Origin: Nocardia jinanensis
Lineage (GTDB): Bacteria; Actinomycetota; Actinomycetes; Mycobacteriales; Mycobacteriaceae
Assembly: GCF_014645735.1 (NCBI RefSeq)
Contig: NZ_BMMH01000006.1
Coordinates: 124,001 to 188,000, forward strand
Reading direction: 5' to 3'
DNA: 64,000 nucleotides
The translations under genes and the position numbers were made by a program. Under the pieces are notes generated by a model. The model had not been told where the DNA came from and did not search any database. It saw nothing but the letters and a program-made list of their open reading frames with translations. Below are positions 33,661 through 41,748 of the stretch, in pieces; positions within the stretch are counted from its first letter, which is position 1, and each line of letters starts with the position of its first letter.

Positions 33661-34941
33661 CTAGTCGGCGAGGAAACGGGGAAGGGATTCGCTCAGCGGT
33701 TTCGTATCATTGCGCGGGTCGAAGATGGTGGCGACATAGGTCGTCGAGTAGATCCACCACAGCAGCGCGGCCCGGATCTCCTGCCGGGCCAGCGGCGCGT
33801 CGTTCGTCGCCACGGCGGTGAGAGCGTTGAGACTGTCGGCCTTGTTGTACATGACCGCGTACGAGGCCCACGCGAGCAGCCGGTCGTATTGCTCCTGATC
33901 CCATCCGCGATAAATGGTGACCGTTCCGGGAATCACGCCGTTCCGGTAGATCGCGTCCCCCGCCGCGGTGAAACGTTGCTGTGTTGCCAGCAGCGGCTCC
34001 TGCCCCGCCCGGCCGCGCACCATTTCCGCCACCCGCGCGGCCGCGCCCGGATCACCCGTCGCCTCGGCGTAACTGCGCTCCGCGTCCTGCAGATACGGTT
34101 GGCTCGGCAGGGCGAAACGCGCATCGAGCAGTACGTCCGGGTTCGCGCTGAAGTAATTGTCGGTGAACGGTTTCGCCGCCGACGGGGCATTGAGACTCGG
34201 GGGCAGCAGGTTCCGCAGCCACGCCGCGTCGTATCCGAACATTCCCACTTCCGCCGGCCCGCGCTCGAGCATGTCGGTGTAGGGGCCCGGCAGGCCGGCG
34301 GTGAGCGGCGCATTACTCCGCAATGTCTGCTCGGCGAAGCCGACAGCCTGCGCATCGTTACCGGACAGCGCCGTGTCGCGGTACTGCGCGAGGGCCTGGC
34401 TGTAGAACTGCGCGTAGACATCGTCGGTAGGCGTCACCGAGATCAGCGACGGCCGATCGAAGACCCGCATATTCGAGCGCAACCAGGTGCTGGAGTAGTA
34501 CCCGGCCATGTGGGCAAGCCATTGAGCGCGGCCCAATCCCTCGGCTGTCGCGAGATCGAGGGGGTGCCCCTCCGGCGGTTCGGCTTCGCCCATGGCGATA
34601 TTGGCGAGCTGGTGCGGTAACCACCAGACGAAGAAGTCCTGCACGTTCGGATTCGCCGTGGTCACCGCACCGGTGTTGGTCAGGTGTGGATTGTTGGCGT
34701 ATTCCCGCGCGAACGCATCCAGCAACTCCGGATCGGCGACCAGTCCGTTGCGGCCGAGACTCGGATAGCCGTTGTCGACCCATGGATAGAAGGTCAGGCC
34801 GACGCCGGAGACCGAATCCTGGGGCGCCGCCTGGGCGGCGACCACCGCGGACAGGCCCATCGTCACAGCCGTGACCACCGCAATCGATGATCTGATCACC
34901 CATCGACGACCTCGGATGCCCTGACCTCTCGCGAACCCCAC
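33661..34941 (-). CDS. secreted protein of unknown function
   Basis: 426 residues from GTG 34941, preceded by GGAGG at 5-nt spacing; ATG 34953 is an alternative. The N-terminus is a signal peptide: basic GIRGRRWVIRSS, a hydrophobic SIAVVTAVTMGLSAVVAA core, and an AQA-AP cleavage site near residue 37. The mature part has no membrane span. Repeated features are Trp/Tyr-rich stretches (VWWLPHQLANIAMGEAEPP, WLAHMAGYYSSTWLRSN, AALLWWIYSTTYVATIFDP) and many Asn-Pro segments. I do not recognise the family. A box pair lies upstream (34987-35015), so it may belong to the same regulon, perhaps as a cell-wall or substrate-handling protein. Confidence 0.75.
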   Translation of the reverse strand: MGFARGQGIRGRRWVIRSSIAVVTAVTMGLSAVVAAQAAPQDSVSGVGLTFYPWVDNGYPSLGRNGLVADPELLDAFAREYANNPHLTNTGAVTTANPNVQDFFVWWLPHQLANIAMGEAEPPEGHPLDLATAEGLGRAQWLAHMAGYYSSTWLRSNMRVFDRPSLISVTPTDDVYAQFYSQALAQYRDTALSGNDAQAVGFAEQTLRSNAPLTAGLPGPYTDMLERGPAEVGMFGYDAAWLRNLLPPSLNAPSAAKPFTDNYFSANPDVLLDARFALPSQPYLQDAERSYAEATGDPGAAARVAEMVRGRAGQEPLLATQQRFTAAGDAIYRNGVIPGTVTIYRGWDQEQYDRLLAWASYAVMYNKADSLNALTAVATNDAPLARQEIRAALLWWIYSTTYVATIFDPRNDTKPLSESLPRFLAD

Positions 34942-34986
34942 GACTTCCTCCATTCTGTAGGCAGGGGGAGTGTGGCACATCCAGTT

Positions 34987-35015
34987 GCACTAGGTAGACG
35001 TTTTTAACTAAGTAG
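34987..35015. promoter_or_regulatory. TNACTWAGTNA boxes, copies 14 and 15
   Basis: TAACTAAGTAG at 35005-35015 on the plus strand is a strong copy; GCACTAGGTAG at 34987-34997 (minus strand CTACCTAGTGC) is a weaker one. They sit 46-74 bp upstream of the secreted-protein start and are the last copies of this motif I find in the window. Confidence 0.48.
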
Positions 35016-35534
35016 TCTGTGTCGGTGCCGGGACCGCACGGGATCACGCTCCGAGAACTTGCCGATAGCTGCGGGCTCCGAGCCGACCGGAGGCACCACA
35101 GGACCTTTCACCTGGCCGGGATCGAATCCCGATGAGCCGTCCGATGCGCTCGCGACGGTAGTCGATGGTGTCGGCGCGCACGTGGAGGACACGGATGCCA
35201 TTCGTCTCCCGACCGGGGGCGACTTCAGTGCTCTCCACCCACGACAGGCTGTCGGTGGTCATCGGTGTCCATACGCTCGGTTGCGCTGCCCCAGCTCCTC
35301 GTATTCCCGCCAGAGCTACCGAAGCAGTCGAGCCCCGTGTCGCATGACCATGCTCGAGCGGAGTTCGCCGAGTAGGCGATCGAGACTTCCGCATCGCGGC
35401 GCGGCGCACGACGGGCGGCCTACGTAACGCCGGAATACTATTGGTACAGAACATGAACCAAGGCAGATCGGGCGCTCGAGGAACGCCTCGCCGCCGTCCA
35501 CCAGCGTCACCCAGAGCCGATCCCGTCGTCCAAA
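35016..35534. other. 519-bp stretch without a convincing gene
   Basis: Several frames of 60-136 codons are open on both strands, as expected at this GC content. None has a ribosome site together with recognisable protein sequence. The stretch may hold the promoter of the P450 gene at 35535 or a decayed gene. Confidence 0.5.
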
Positions 35535-36809
35535 GTGAGATTCTTGACCACGCAACCTTTTTCCGAAGCTATCGGGCGGGAGCCTGGATCCCGGCCCGCC
35601 CCTCCTGCCATGGAGCCGGATGGTGCGCGAGTGCCGCTCTACACCGGCGAATACACGCGGGATCCGATGCGGGTCTTCCAGCAGATGCGCGAAAAGTACG
35701 GCTCGATGGCGCCGATCGAGCTGGCCCCGGGAGTCCCCGCGACGCTGGTGCTCGGATATCACACGGCGGTTCGCATTCTGCAGGATCCGGAGCATTTCCC
35801 GGCCGACCCGCGCATCTGGCAGGAAACCGTTCCGGCCGATTCACCGGTGCGGCCGGCCATGGAATGGTGTCCCAACGCGCGGCGCAACACCGGTGCCGAA
35901 CACCGGCGCTATCGCCAGGCCTACACCAGCAGTATCGACCAGATCGACCTGCACTCCCTCCACGGCACGGTGGCCGCGATCGCGACGCCGTTGATCAACG
36001 AATTCTGCGAAACCGGCTCGGCCGACCTGACAGCGCAATACGTCTTCCCGATCGTGTTCCAGATGCTGAACGAACTCGTCGGCTGCCCCCCGCATCTCGG
36101 GCAGCGGATCGCCGCCGGAATGGCCGCGGTCAGCGATTCCGGCGACAACGGCGCGGAGGCGTTCGCCGTGATCGAAGAAGCGCTGCGGGCGCTGGTGCGG
36201 CTGCGGCGCGAGAACCCGGACGGCAATGTGGCCTCGTGGATGGCGCAGCATCCGTCCCGGCTCGACGACACCGAACTCCTGCACCAACTGTTCGATTTCT
36301 ACGGGGCCGGAGTGGAACCCCTGCACAACCTGATCGCCAACGCGCTGCTGCTGGTGATCGATGACCAGCGGTTCGGCGGTTCGGTCGTCGGGGGCAACCT
36401 GTCGACCCGGGACGCGATCGACGAGGTGCTGTTCGAGAACCCCCCGATCGCCAACCTCTGCATGTCCTACCCACGGCAGCCGGTCCTGGTCGACCGGTAT
36501 TGGCTTCCCGCGCACCAGCCGGTGCTCATCAGCATGGCGGCGTGTAACAACGACCCGGCAGTCGCCGGTGGCGACCGTATCGGAAACCGGTCGCATCTGG
36601 CCTGGGGCAGCGGGTCTCATGCCTGCCCGGCCCGGAGCGTTGCCTATCTGATCGCCCAAGAAGCAGTCGACCAGCTCCTCGACGCAGTGCCCGAAATGGA
36701 GCTGGCGACATCGCGCGAGAAGTTGGACTGGCGGCCGGGCCCGTTCGCCCGTTCGCTCGCATCACTGCCGGTGACCTTCCCGCCGTCCCCGCCGTTGCCC
36801 ATACCCTGA
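35535..36809 (+). CDS. cytochrome P450 lacking the ExxR motif (CYP157-like)
   Basis: 424 residues from GTG 35535; no clear ribosome site is visible and ATG 35610 is an alternative. The haem loop is intact: LAWGSGSHACPARS with the thiolate cysteine near residue 364, followed by LDWRPGPFARSLASLPVTFP. The usual ExxR of helix K reads DEVLFENPP near residue 297, so arginine is replaced by phenylalanine. The helix I acid-alcohol pair is also absent (YGAGVEPLHN near 255). The CYP157 family of streptomycetes is known to lack ExxR, and the C-terminal RPGPF segment resembles it. Whether it mono-oxygenates or does something else is open. It lies upstream of the first LuxR gene. Confidence 0.85.
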   Translation: MRFLTTQPFSEAIGREPGSRPAPPAMEPDGARVPLYTGEYTRDPMRVFQQMREKYGSMAPIELAPGVPATLVLGYHTAVRILQDPEHFPADPRIWQETVPADSPVRPAMEWCPNARRNTGAEHRRYRQAYTSSIDQIDLHSLHGTVAAIATPLINEFCETGSADLTAQYVFPIVFQMLNELVGCPPHLGQRIAAGMAAVSDSGDNGAEAFAVIEEALRALVRLRRENPDGNVASWMAQHPSRLDDTELLHQLFDFYGAGVEPLHNLIANALLLVIDDQRFGGSVVGGNLSTRDAIDEVLFENPPIANLCMSYPRQPVLVDRYWLPAHQPVLISMAACNNDPAVAGGDRIGNRSHLAWGSGSHACPARSVAYLIAQEAVDQLLDAVPEMELATSREKLDWRPGPFARSLASLPVTFPPSPPLPIP

Positions 36810-36895
36810 TCCGGCAGGTCCTCGGCCACTCGCCGATGAGCGCCTCGGCGAGCAGGCCCGACCGCTGCGCAGACAACGGTCTGAGGGTCTAACCA

Positions 36896-36926
36896 TTGAC
36901 CATTAGTGTAACTGGTGTCACAATGG
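36896..36926 (+). promoter_or_regulatory. promoter with TGTAAC-N4-GTCACA dyad before LuxR gene 1
   Basis: The dyad TGTAACTGGTGTCACA is at 36907-36922. TTGACC (36896-36901) and CACAAT (36919-36924) at 17-bp spacing form a plausible promoter around it. The same dyad core and CACAATGG flank recur before the paralogous LuxR gene at 47712-47727. GACCAT occurs at 36898-36903. Confidence 0.55.
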
Positions 36927-37035
36927 ATCCTCTCGGTTCGACCGATATTGCCGGCTCCTCGATCGGGGACAGCGGCAACGCCGAGGCCACACACGCGGCA
37001 ACGACGCCCGACGGCGCGCCGCACCCGGACGCAGG

Positions 37036-38013
37036 GTGGTGAACAATATGGATTCGGCGGTGCACAATGCGGTGCGCGCCGTGGCCGGGGCCGCACAGCG
37101 CCTCGGTGTGCAGCCGCAAAGCGCGACCCATGGGGTGCGCGACATCATCAGCGCACTCGAGGCATTGGATTCACTCGAACGCGCGATCGCGGCGTCACCG
37201 GAGAGAGCCGACGATATCGTTCTCGATATCCGCTCCGCGCGAGCGGATCTGCTGGCCTACGAATTGGGTCGCCAACGATCCATGCTCGGACTGCTGTCGA
37301 ATGCCCTGGCGCGGTTACGTGCGGCGACCACGGTCGACGAGCTCGTCGAGTCCGTCCCCCTCCAGGTGACCTCCCTGGGCTATGAGCGGGCAATGTTCTC
37401 CTGGGTGGACCACGAACGCTGGGTTCCGCGAGCCATGCACACACTGAGTGGTCCGCAGGAGGCACAGGCGATCCTCGCCGCGGGAACGGCACCGTACCGG
37501 CATGTGCGCGACCTGCTGGAGGTCGATGTCGTACGCAAACGCCAGGCGATCCTGGTGCTCGACGCCGACCGCAATCCGCGGGTGCATCCGAATATCACTC
37601 CGGTCTCGCGGTCGACGACCTATGTCGCCGCACCGGTGGTCGCACGCAACCATGTCGCGGCATTCGTTCATCTCGACCGCAGTGTCGCCACCGGTGAAAC
37701 CGACGAATTCGACCGTGATCTGCTGAGTTACTTCTCCGACAGTCTCGGCGTCGTTCTCGATCGACTACTCGCCGAACAACACCTCGCCACGGACGGCGGG
37801 GACAGTCCCGTGACCGCCTGGTCCGAAGTACTGACCGCCCGCGAACACGACGTACTGGAGTTGATGGCCGCCGGGCTCACCAACGCCGGGATCGCCGCAC
37901 GCCTGTTTCTGAGCGAGGAGACGGTGAAGACGCACGTCAAGAAGCTGATGCGCAAACTCGGCGTCGGCAATCGAGCCCAGGCCGCGGCGTTGTATCACCG
38001 CAGCAAGGTCTGA
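37036..38013 (+). CDS. GAF-type LuxR family transcriptional regulator, copy 1
   Basis: 325 residues from GTG 37036 (GTG 37039 and ATG 37048 follow in frame). An N-terminal helical part (about 1-95) is followed by a GAF-like sensor domain (about 95-250: GYERAMFSWVDHERWVPRAM, EVDVVRKRQAILVLDADRNP, TYVAAPVVARNHVAAFVHLD). The C-terminal LuxR helix-turn-helix is LTAREHDVLELMAAGLTNAG with LSEETVKTHVKKLMRKLGV (about 262-315). There is no receiver domain, so activation is likely by ligand binding to the GAF domain. It is a close paralogue of 47817-48809. The two genes bracket the P450/swivel-domain cluster and share a promoter dyad. Confidence 0.9.
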   Translation: MVNNMDSAVHNAVRAVAGAAQRLGVQPQSATHGVRDIISALEALDSLERAIAASPERADDIVLDIRSARADLLAYELGRQRSMLGLLSNALARLRAATTVDELVESVPLQVTSLGYERAMFSWVDHERWVPRAMHTLSGPQEAQAILAAGTAPYRHVRDLLEVDVVRKRQAILVLDADRNPRVHPNITPVSRSTTYVAAPVVARNHVAAFVHLDRSVATGETDEFDRDLLSYFSDSLGVVLDRLLAEQHLATDGGDSPVTAWSEVLTAREHDVLELMAAGLTNAGIAARLFLSEETVKTHVKKLMRKLGVGNRAQAAALYHRSKV

Positions 38014-38080
38014 GGGCGCTCGGCGAGTCCGTAGGCACCTGGTAAGTCCGTGGCCGCCCGGTAAGGTCGGCGGGCCGCTC

Positions 38081-38120
38081 GGCGGCGGGCCCGGCGGGCG
38101 CAGCGCCCACCGGGTCCGCC
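38081..38120. terminator. long GC hairpin between convergent genes
   Basis: GGCGG/CCGCC outer arms and CCCGG, GGGCGC against GCGCCC, CCGGG inner arms (38090-38114) separate the LuxR gene from the CrtC-like gene. Confidence 0.55.
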
Positions 38121-38125
38121 GCGAA

Positions 38126-39127
38126 TCATGCCTTCGCGGTCGCCCCGACCGAGCCCACGTCCCGATTCACAGCGAGCACCGCGCGTTCCTCCTCGGACTC
38201 GAAGCTCTCGGCCATCATGACGCGCCGCCGGTCCACGAATTCCGGATGCCAGCCCTCTTCGATATGGATCAGACCGCGACGGCCCGCGACGGTGCAGTAC
38301 CCGCCGGCATCGTGGGATTCCAGCCCGCCCGCCGGCCATACCGCCAGCGCGGAGCGGCCCTCTGCGGTGATCTCGGTCGTCCGGCCCAGCTCGTCGACGA
38401 GTACGAACTCGGCCGAGGTGTAGGAGAAGTACTCCCGATCCCGTTCGATGTTCACACTCGCCGAGGTGACCGGTGACTGCTCACCGTCGCGATCGACGTA
38501 GCCCAGCACCAGATTCTGGTCCAGTGCCGAGCCGTGCAGGAAGTTGATCGCGATATCGGGGCCGGCCTGGACATTCACCCAGCGGTACTGGTGGATCGCG
38601 GTCCAGTCACGACGCCCCCAGGAGTGGTCGCGATGCCCCGTGGTGTCGAATGCGACGACACGGTCACCGATGGTCAGGGTGCCGGTCACCAGCCCGCTCT
38701 GCTCGAGCCGGTTGTCGGCAAGCCAGGCCGGGCAGCCCCCACGGTTGTCGTGATAGGTGAAGGCAGGTGTCGTGGCACGGAAACGATAGTCGAGTGCGAC
38801 GCCGTCGAACTCGAAGTTCACCTGCGCTTCCTGGTGGGGCGCGCCGTGCCGCACGGTCATCGGACCGACCGTCCAATCGTCGAAGTCGGCATCCGCCGGT
38901 ACCGGCTGCCCCTCCACGTGGAACTGCCCGAATCGCTCGTTGTCGCGACCGAATACCAACCCCATCGCGCCGGCCGCGTGAGTGCCGTCGACCCAGGTGT
39001 AGGCGATCACCCCGAGGTCTTCTTCGGGCAGGAATGTGAGGAAGATCAGGCTTTCGCGTTCCAGCGGATCGGCGGCGAGACGATGCCTGCGGTCGTCGGC
39101 CGGGGTAAGGGCTTTGGCGAGGTTCAC
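38126..39127 (-). CDS. CrtC/lipocalin-like protein (DUF7064/DUF7065 type), copy 1
   Basis: 333 residues. The hallmark is FDTTGHRDHSWGRRDWTAIH near residue 160, a motif shared with CrtC-like (carotenoid 1,2-hydratase) and AttH-like lipocalin folds. The N-terminal half is rich in beta strands (LGVIAYTWVDGTHAAG, GVALDYRFRATTPAF). CrtC adds water to a C=C bond to give a tertiary alcohol; whether this protein does likewise is unknown. A homologue with the same motif is at 40767-41744. It is 45 bp downstream of one copy of the unknown about 440-residue family, in the same direction, and thus probably co-transcribed with it. Confidence 0.72.
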   Translation of the reverse strand: MNLAKALTPADDRRHRLAADPLERESLIFLTFLPEEDLGVIAYTWVDGTHAAGAMGLVFGRDNERFGQFHVEGQPVPADADFDDWTVGPMTVRHGAPHQEAQVNFEFDGVALDYRFRATTPAFTYHDNRGGCPAWLADNRLEQSGLVTGTLTIGDRVVAFDTTGHRDHSWGRRDWTAIHQYRWVNVQAGPDIAINFLHGSALDQNLVLGYVDRDGEQSPVTSASVNIERDREYFSYTSAEFVLVDELGRTTEITAEGRSALAVWPAGGLESHDAGGYCTVAGRRGLIHIEEGWHPEFVDRRRVMMAESFESEEERAVLAVNRDVGSVGATAKA

Positions 39128-39172
39128 AATCGGTTCTCCGTTCTGTCGGGCGGCAGGATGGCCGCCCGGCGA

Positions 39173-40483
39173 TCAGTTCTGCGGGCGGACCGAAGGAAAG
39201 CCGTCGCCGAGCAGGAAGACGGGGGCGAGGATCTCCCCCGCCCGGCCACTCGCCAGCGTGGGCCACGCCTTCTTGGTCAGCTCCGCCGGCGCATCGAAAC
39301 CGGCTTCCCGCACCTGATCCCACACTCCGGCGCGCTGCGCGAGCGGACGCATGAAATCGTGCGAGTACACGGTGATGCCGTCCCAGATCTTCTCGTCCAC
39401 ACCCATCTTGGCGTACAGGCGATAGAGATCGAGGACACCCTTCTCGGCCTTCGCCGAGATCGCCCGCAGCTCGTCGTTTCCGAGCACCCGCAGCTGTGAC
39501 ATGGGGGTGTCGATGGTGTCGCGGGCGAACACCGCGACACTGTCCAGGTGGTCGAGGTAGGTCGACGGTGTGGTGAACGTCGTACCGATATCGTTGATCG
39601 TGACCTCGATATCGGTGTCGCGGAAGACCATCACCTCGGTGACCGCGTACGGCATGCCCTCGCCCACCGCGGCCGCCCAGCTGTACGAGGGTTCGTTGAG
39701 GAAGTGGTCGCGCACGAGAGCGAATCCGCCACCGGGCAAGGGATACGGGCCGGTATCGCCCATGCCGAGCCTGTTGTCGTAGTGGACCATGAACCCGAAC
39801 AGTTCGGTCGCCGCGTTGAACCTGCGGAACACCGATCGATCCTGCGGGTCGGCCAGCGACGTCGCCGCCGCGACCAGCGGTTCCAGCACATCGGTGTCGA
39901 GGTGCGGCAGGACGAACCCGCGTCCCGAGGCCAGGCCCGGGCCGTCACCCCAGGTGCCGTGCCACAGCCGCCGGCCGAATTGGATACACGTCTCCACATC
40001 GGCCCGCGAACTCACCGGATCGACGAGGTCCAGCTTGACGCCGACGCCGCGGCCGAGGATCGCCATCAGGGCGCTCGCGTAGTTGCGCAGGTGATTGACC
40101 TTGGTGCCGACCTCACGCTTGGAGACCTTGCCCAGTTCCACCAGGCCGTCGATGCCGACCGCGGCCGTGATGGTCCGCATCGCCTCGGGATAGACCTCCC
40201 ATTGCTGAACAAAGGAAAGGGTCTCGTACTCCTGCCGCGGGATGAGCCCGGACTCACCTTCGGTCGACCGTGACGCGATGAGCTCCCACAGGTTCCACGC
40301 CATGTAATCGAACCAGCTGTCGATCTGGTCGTCGTCGATCCGATCCGGCCGGATATCGGCGGCGGTGGTGTCGACGAACGGATGCGGATCCCGGCGGCGC
40401 ATCTCCTGATCTCCGGGGATACCACGCGGAACCTCCCCCATGAACTTCTCCACGAAAACAGCGAAATCGATCGCATCGGTCAC
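39173..40483 (-). CDS. unrecognised protein family, copy 1 (possible substrate subunit of a phosphotransferase)
   Basis: 436 residues from GTG 40483 after GGAGG; the ATG at 40522 lacks a ribosome site. I do not recognise the family by a named domain. It is a clear paralogue of 45910-47232: both have AEVPxG or GEVPRG at the N-terminus, WNLWxxI, GESGLIPRQEYET (residues 76-88), GTWGDGPG, GPYPLPG and VRDHFLNE. It has no signal peptide or membrane span. Copy 2 directly follows a stand-alone phosphohistidine domain gene. This suggests the family supplies the substrate-binding part of a split dikinase-type enzyme. That is inference; an unrelated enzyme is possible. Confidence 0.7.
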   Translation of the reverse strand: MTDAIDFAVFVEKFMGEVPRGIPGDQEMRRRDPHPFVDTTAADIRPDRIDDDQIDSWFDYMAWNLWELIASRSTEGESGLIPRQEYETLSFVQQWEVYPEAMRTITAAVGIDGLVELGKVSKREVGTKVNHLRNYASALMAILGRGVGVKLDLVDPVSSRADVETCIQFGRRLWHGTWGDGPGLASGRGFVLPHLDTDVLEPLVAAATSLADPQDRSVFRRFNAATELFGFMVHYDNRLGMGDTGPYPLPGGGFALVRDHFLNEPSYSWAAAVGEGMPYAVTEVMVFRDTDIEVTINDIGTTFTTPSTYLDHLDSVAVFARDTIDTPMSQLRVLGNDELRAISAKAEKGVLDLYRLYAKMGVDEKIWDGITVYSHDFMRPLAQRAGVWDQVREAGFDAPAELTKKAWPTLASGRAGEILAPVFLLGDGFPSVRPQN

Positions 40484-40527
40484 CGTCGGCCTCCAGCCAG
40501 TCGAAAAGGCATGATCTTTCAATTGAG

Positions 40528-40535
40528 CAGACCAT
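40528..40535 (-). promoter_or_regulatory. ATGGTCTG element in divergent promoter region
   Basis: CAGACCAT on the plus strand. The same octamer (ATGGTCTG) lies upstream of the dikinase-like gene at 48925-48932, and GACCAT is found before both LuxR genes. The intergenic region 40484-40766 has no gene and must hold promoters for the two divergent units. Confidence 0.35.
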
Positions 40536-40766
40536 GCGTGCCATCAACTGCACCCTGCCCGCTTCCCGCCGATCCGCCCATCCCCCGAAGGAGTGAACTG
40601 TGTCCCCGGTCACTTTCCGGCCTTCCATGGCGCGATCCACGGCTGTTAACTTCAGACACATCACCAGAGCCGGCCGCGCAACCGAAGACTGCGAACGGAC
40701 TTCGAATCATCTGCGAGTCAACGCTTTTCGAGGTGCTCATGCCGCGGATCAAACGAGAGGACCACA

Positions 40767-41744
40767 ATGGGAATCAATCTTCTGGAGTCCGGAGCCGAGC
40801 GGCGCCACATCTTCCACGATCCGAACGGTCATCCCGACGTTCGCGAGTCGCTGGCCTATCTCCTACCGCTACCCGAACTCGGAATGGGAGTGATCTTCTA
40901 TACCTGGGTGCACGCTCTCGGCGAGAACGGCACAGGCCGTGCGGGCGTAGCGGGCATCGCCTACGGGCCGGCGGTGGGCGAAACGGTTTTCGAGGTCCAC
41001 GACGGCATCGGAGTCAGCGATTCGATGTCGTTCGACGACTGGCGGGTGGGGCCGGCGACGATGACCCTCTCCGACGACATGATGGGCTCACGGATCGTTT
41101 TCACCGGTGAGCGCCTCACGCTCGACTACCGGTGGGACGGGTTGAACCCCGCCTTCGGTTATCGCGCCAACCGCAACGGATGCCCCGAGTGGCTGGCCCG
41201 GGATCGGGCCGAACAAGGCGCCCGCGTGACCGGTACGTTGCGCCTCGACGGGGTCGAACACCGGATCGACGGGTTCGGCCACCGCGACCATTCCTGGGGC
41301 ATGCGCGACTGGGGCGGTGCCACGCACTGGAAATGGTGGAATGTGATGGCCGGGGGCGGTACTGCCATCCACGTGATGGAGTTGCAGTATTTCGGCAAGA
41401 CCACCCTGCACGGCTACGTGCAGAAGGACGGAATCATCGCCACCGCCGTCGGACTCGATGCGGATATGACCTTCGACGAACGTTTCGTGCACACGAAGGT
41501 CGCCGCCACGGTGACCGACGACGCGGGCCGGGTCACCGAGATCACCTGTCGCCAAGGGGCCGACCTGCAGTGGCCGGTCAGCCCCCGCCTGTGGCTGCAC
41601 GAGGCGTCGATGCACGCGACGGTCGACGGCGCACCCGCGGTGGGCTATATCGAATGCGCGTGGTCCCCGGAGTACATCGCCCACCATCGCACCGACGGGG
41701 CCGGTGCCGGTGGCCGCCACGAACTCACTCTCGACCGGGACTGA
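40767..41744 (+). CDS. CrtC/lipocalin-like protein (DUF7064/DUF7065 type), copy 2
   Basis: 325 residues with an ATG after AGAGGACCACA. FGHRDHSWGMRDWGGATHWK near residue 172 repeats the signature of the protein at 38126-39127. Other shared parts are LGMGVIFYTWVHALGENG, SFDDWRVGPATMTL and NPAFGYRANRNGCPEWLA. The two proteins are homologous along the whole length. It begins a plus-strand operon with a membrane protein 5 bp downstream and the NorE/NorF-like genes after that, which is a curious company for a CrtC-like protein. The function may be hydration, isomerisation or binding of a hydrophobic substrate. Confidence 0.72.
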   Translation: MGINLLESGAERRHIFHDPNGHPDVRESLAYLLPLPELGMGVIFYTWVHALGENGTGRAGVAGIAYGPAVGETVFEVHDGIGVSDSMSFDDWRVGPATMTLSDDMMGSRIVFTGERLTLDYRWDGLNPAFGYRANRNGCPEWLARDRAEQGARVTGTLRLDGVEHRIDGFGHRDHSWGMRDWGGATHWKWWNVMAGGGTAIHVMELQYFGKTTLHGYVQKDGIIATAVGLDADMTFDERFVHTKVAATVTDDAGRVTEITCRQGADLQWPVSPRLWLHEASMHATVDGAPAVGYIECAWSPEYIAHHRTDGAGAGGRHELTLDRD

Positions 41745-41748
41745 TCGC

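Noticed and set aside
3391..35020. KstR or KstR2 steroid operators
   Set aside because: I looked for TNNAACNNGTTNNA and AAGCAAGNNCTTGCTT-like palindromes in the intergenic regions and saw no good match by eye, so I do not call the locus a KstR regulon.
35044..35454. Open frames on both strands upstream of the P450 gene
   Set aside because: No ribosome sites and no recognisable sequence. I list the stretch as without a supported gene.
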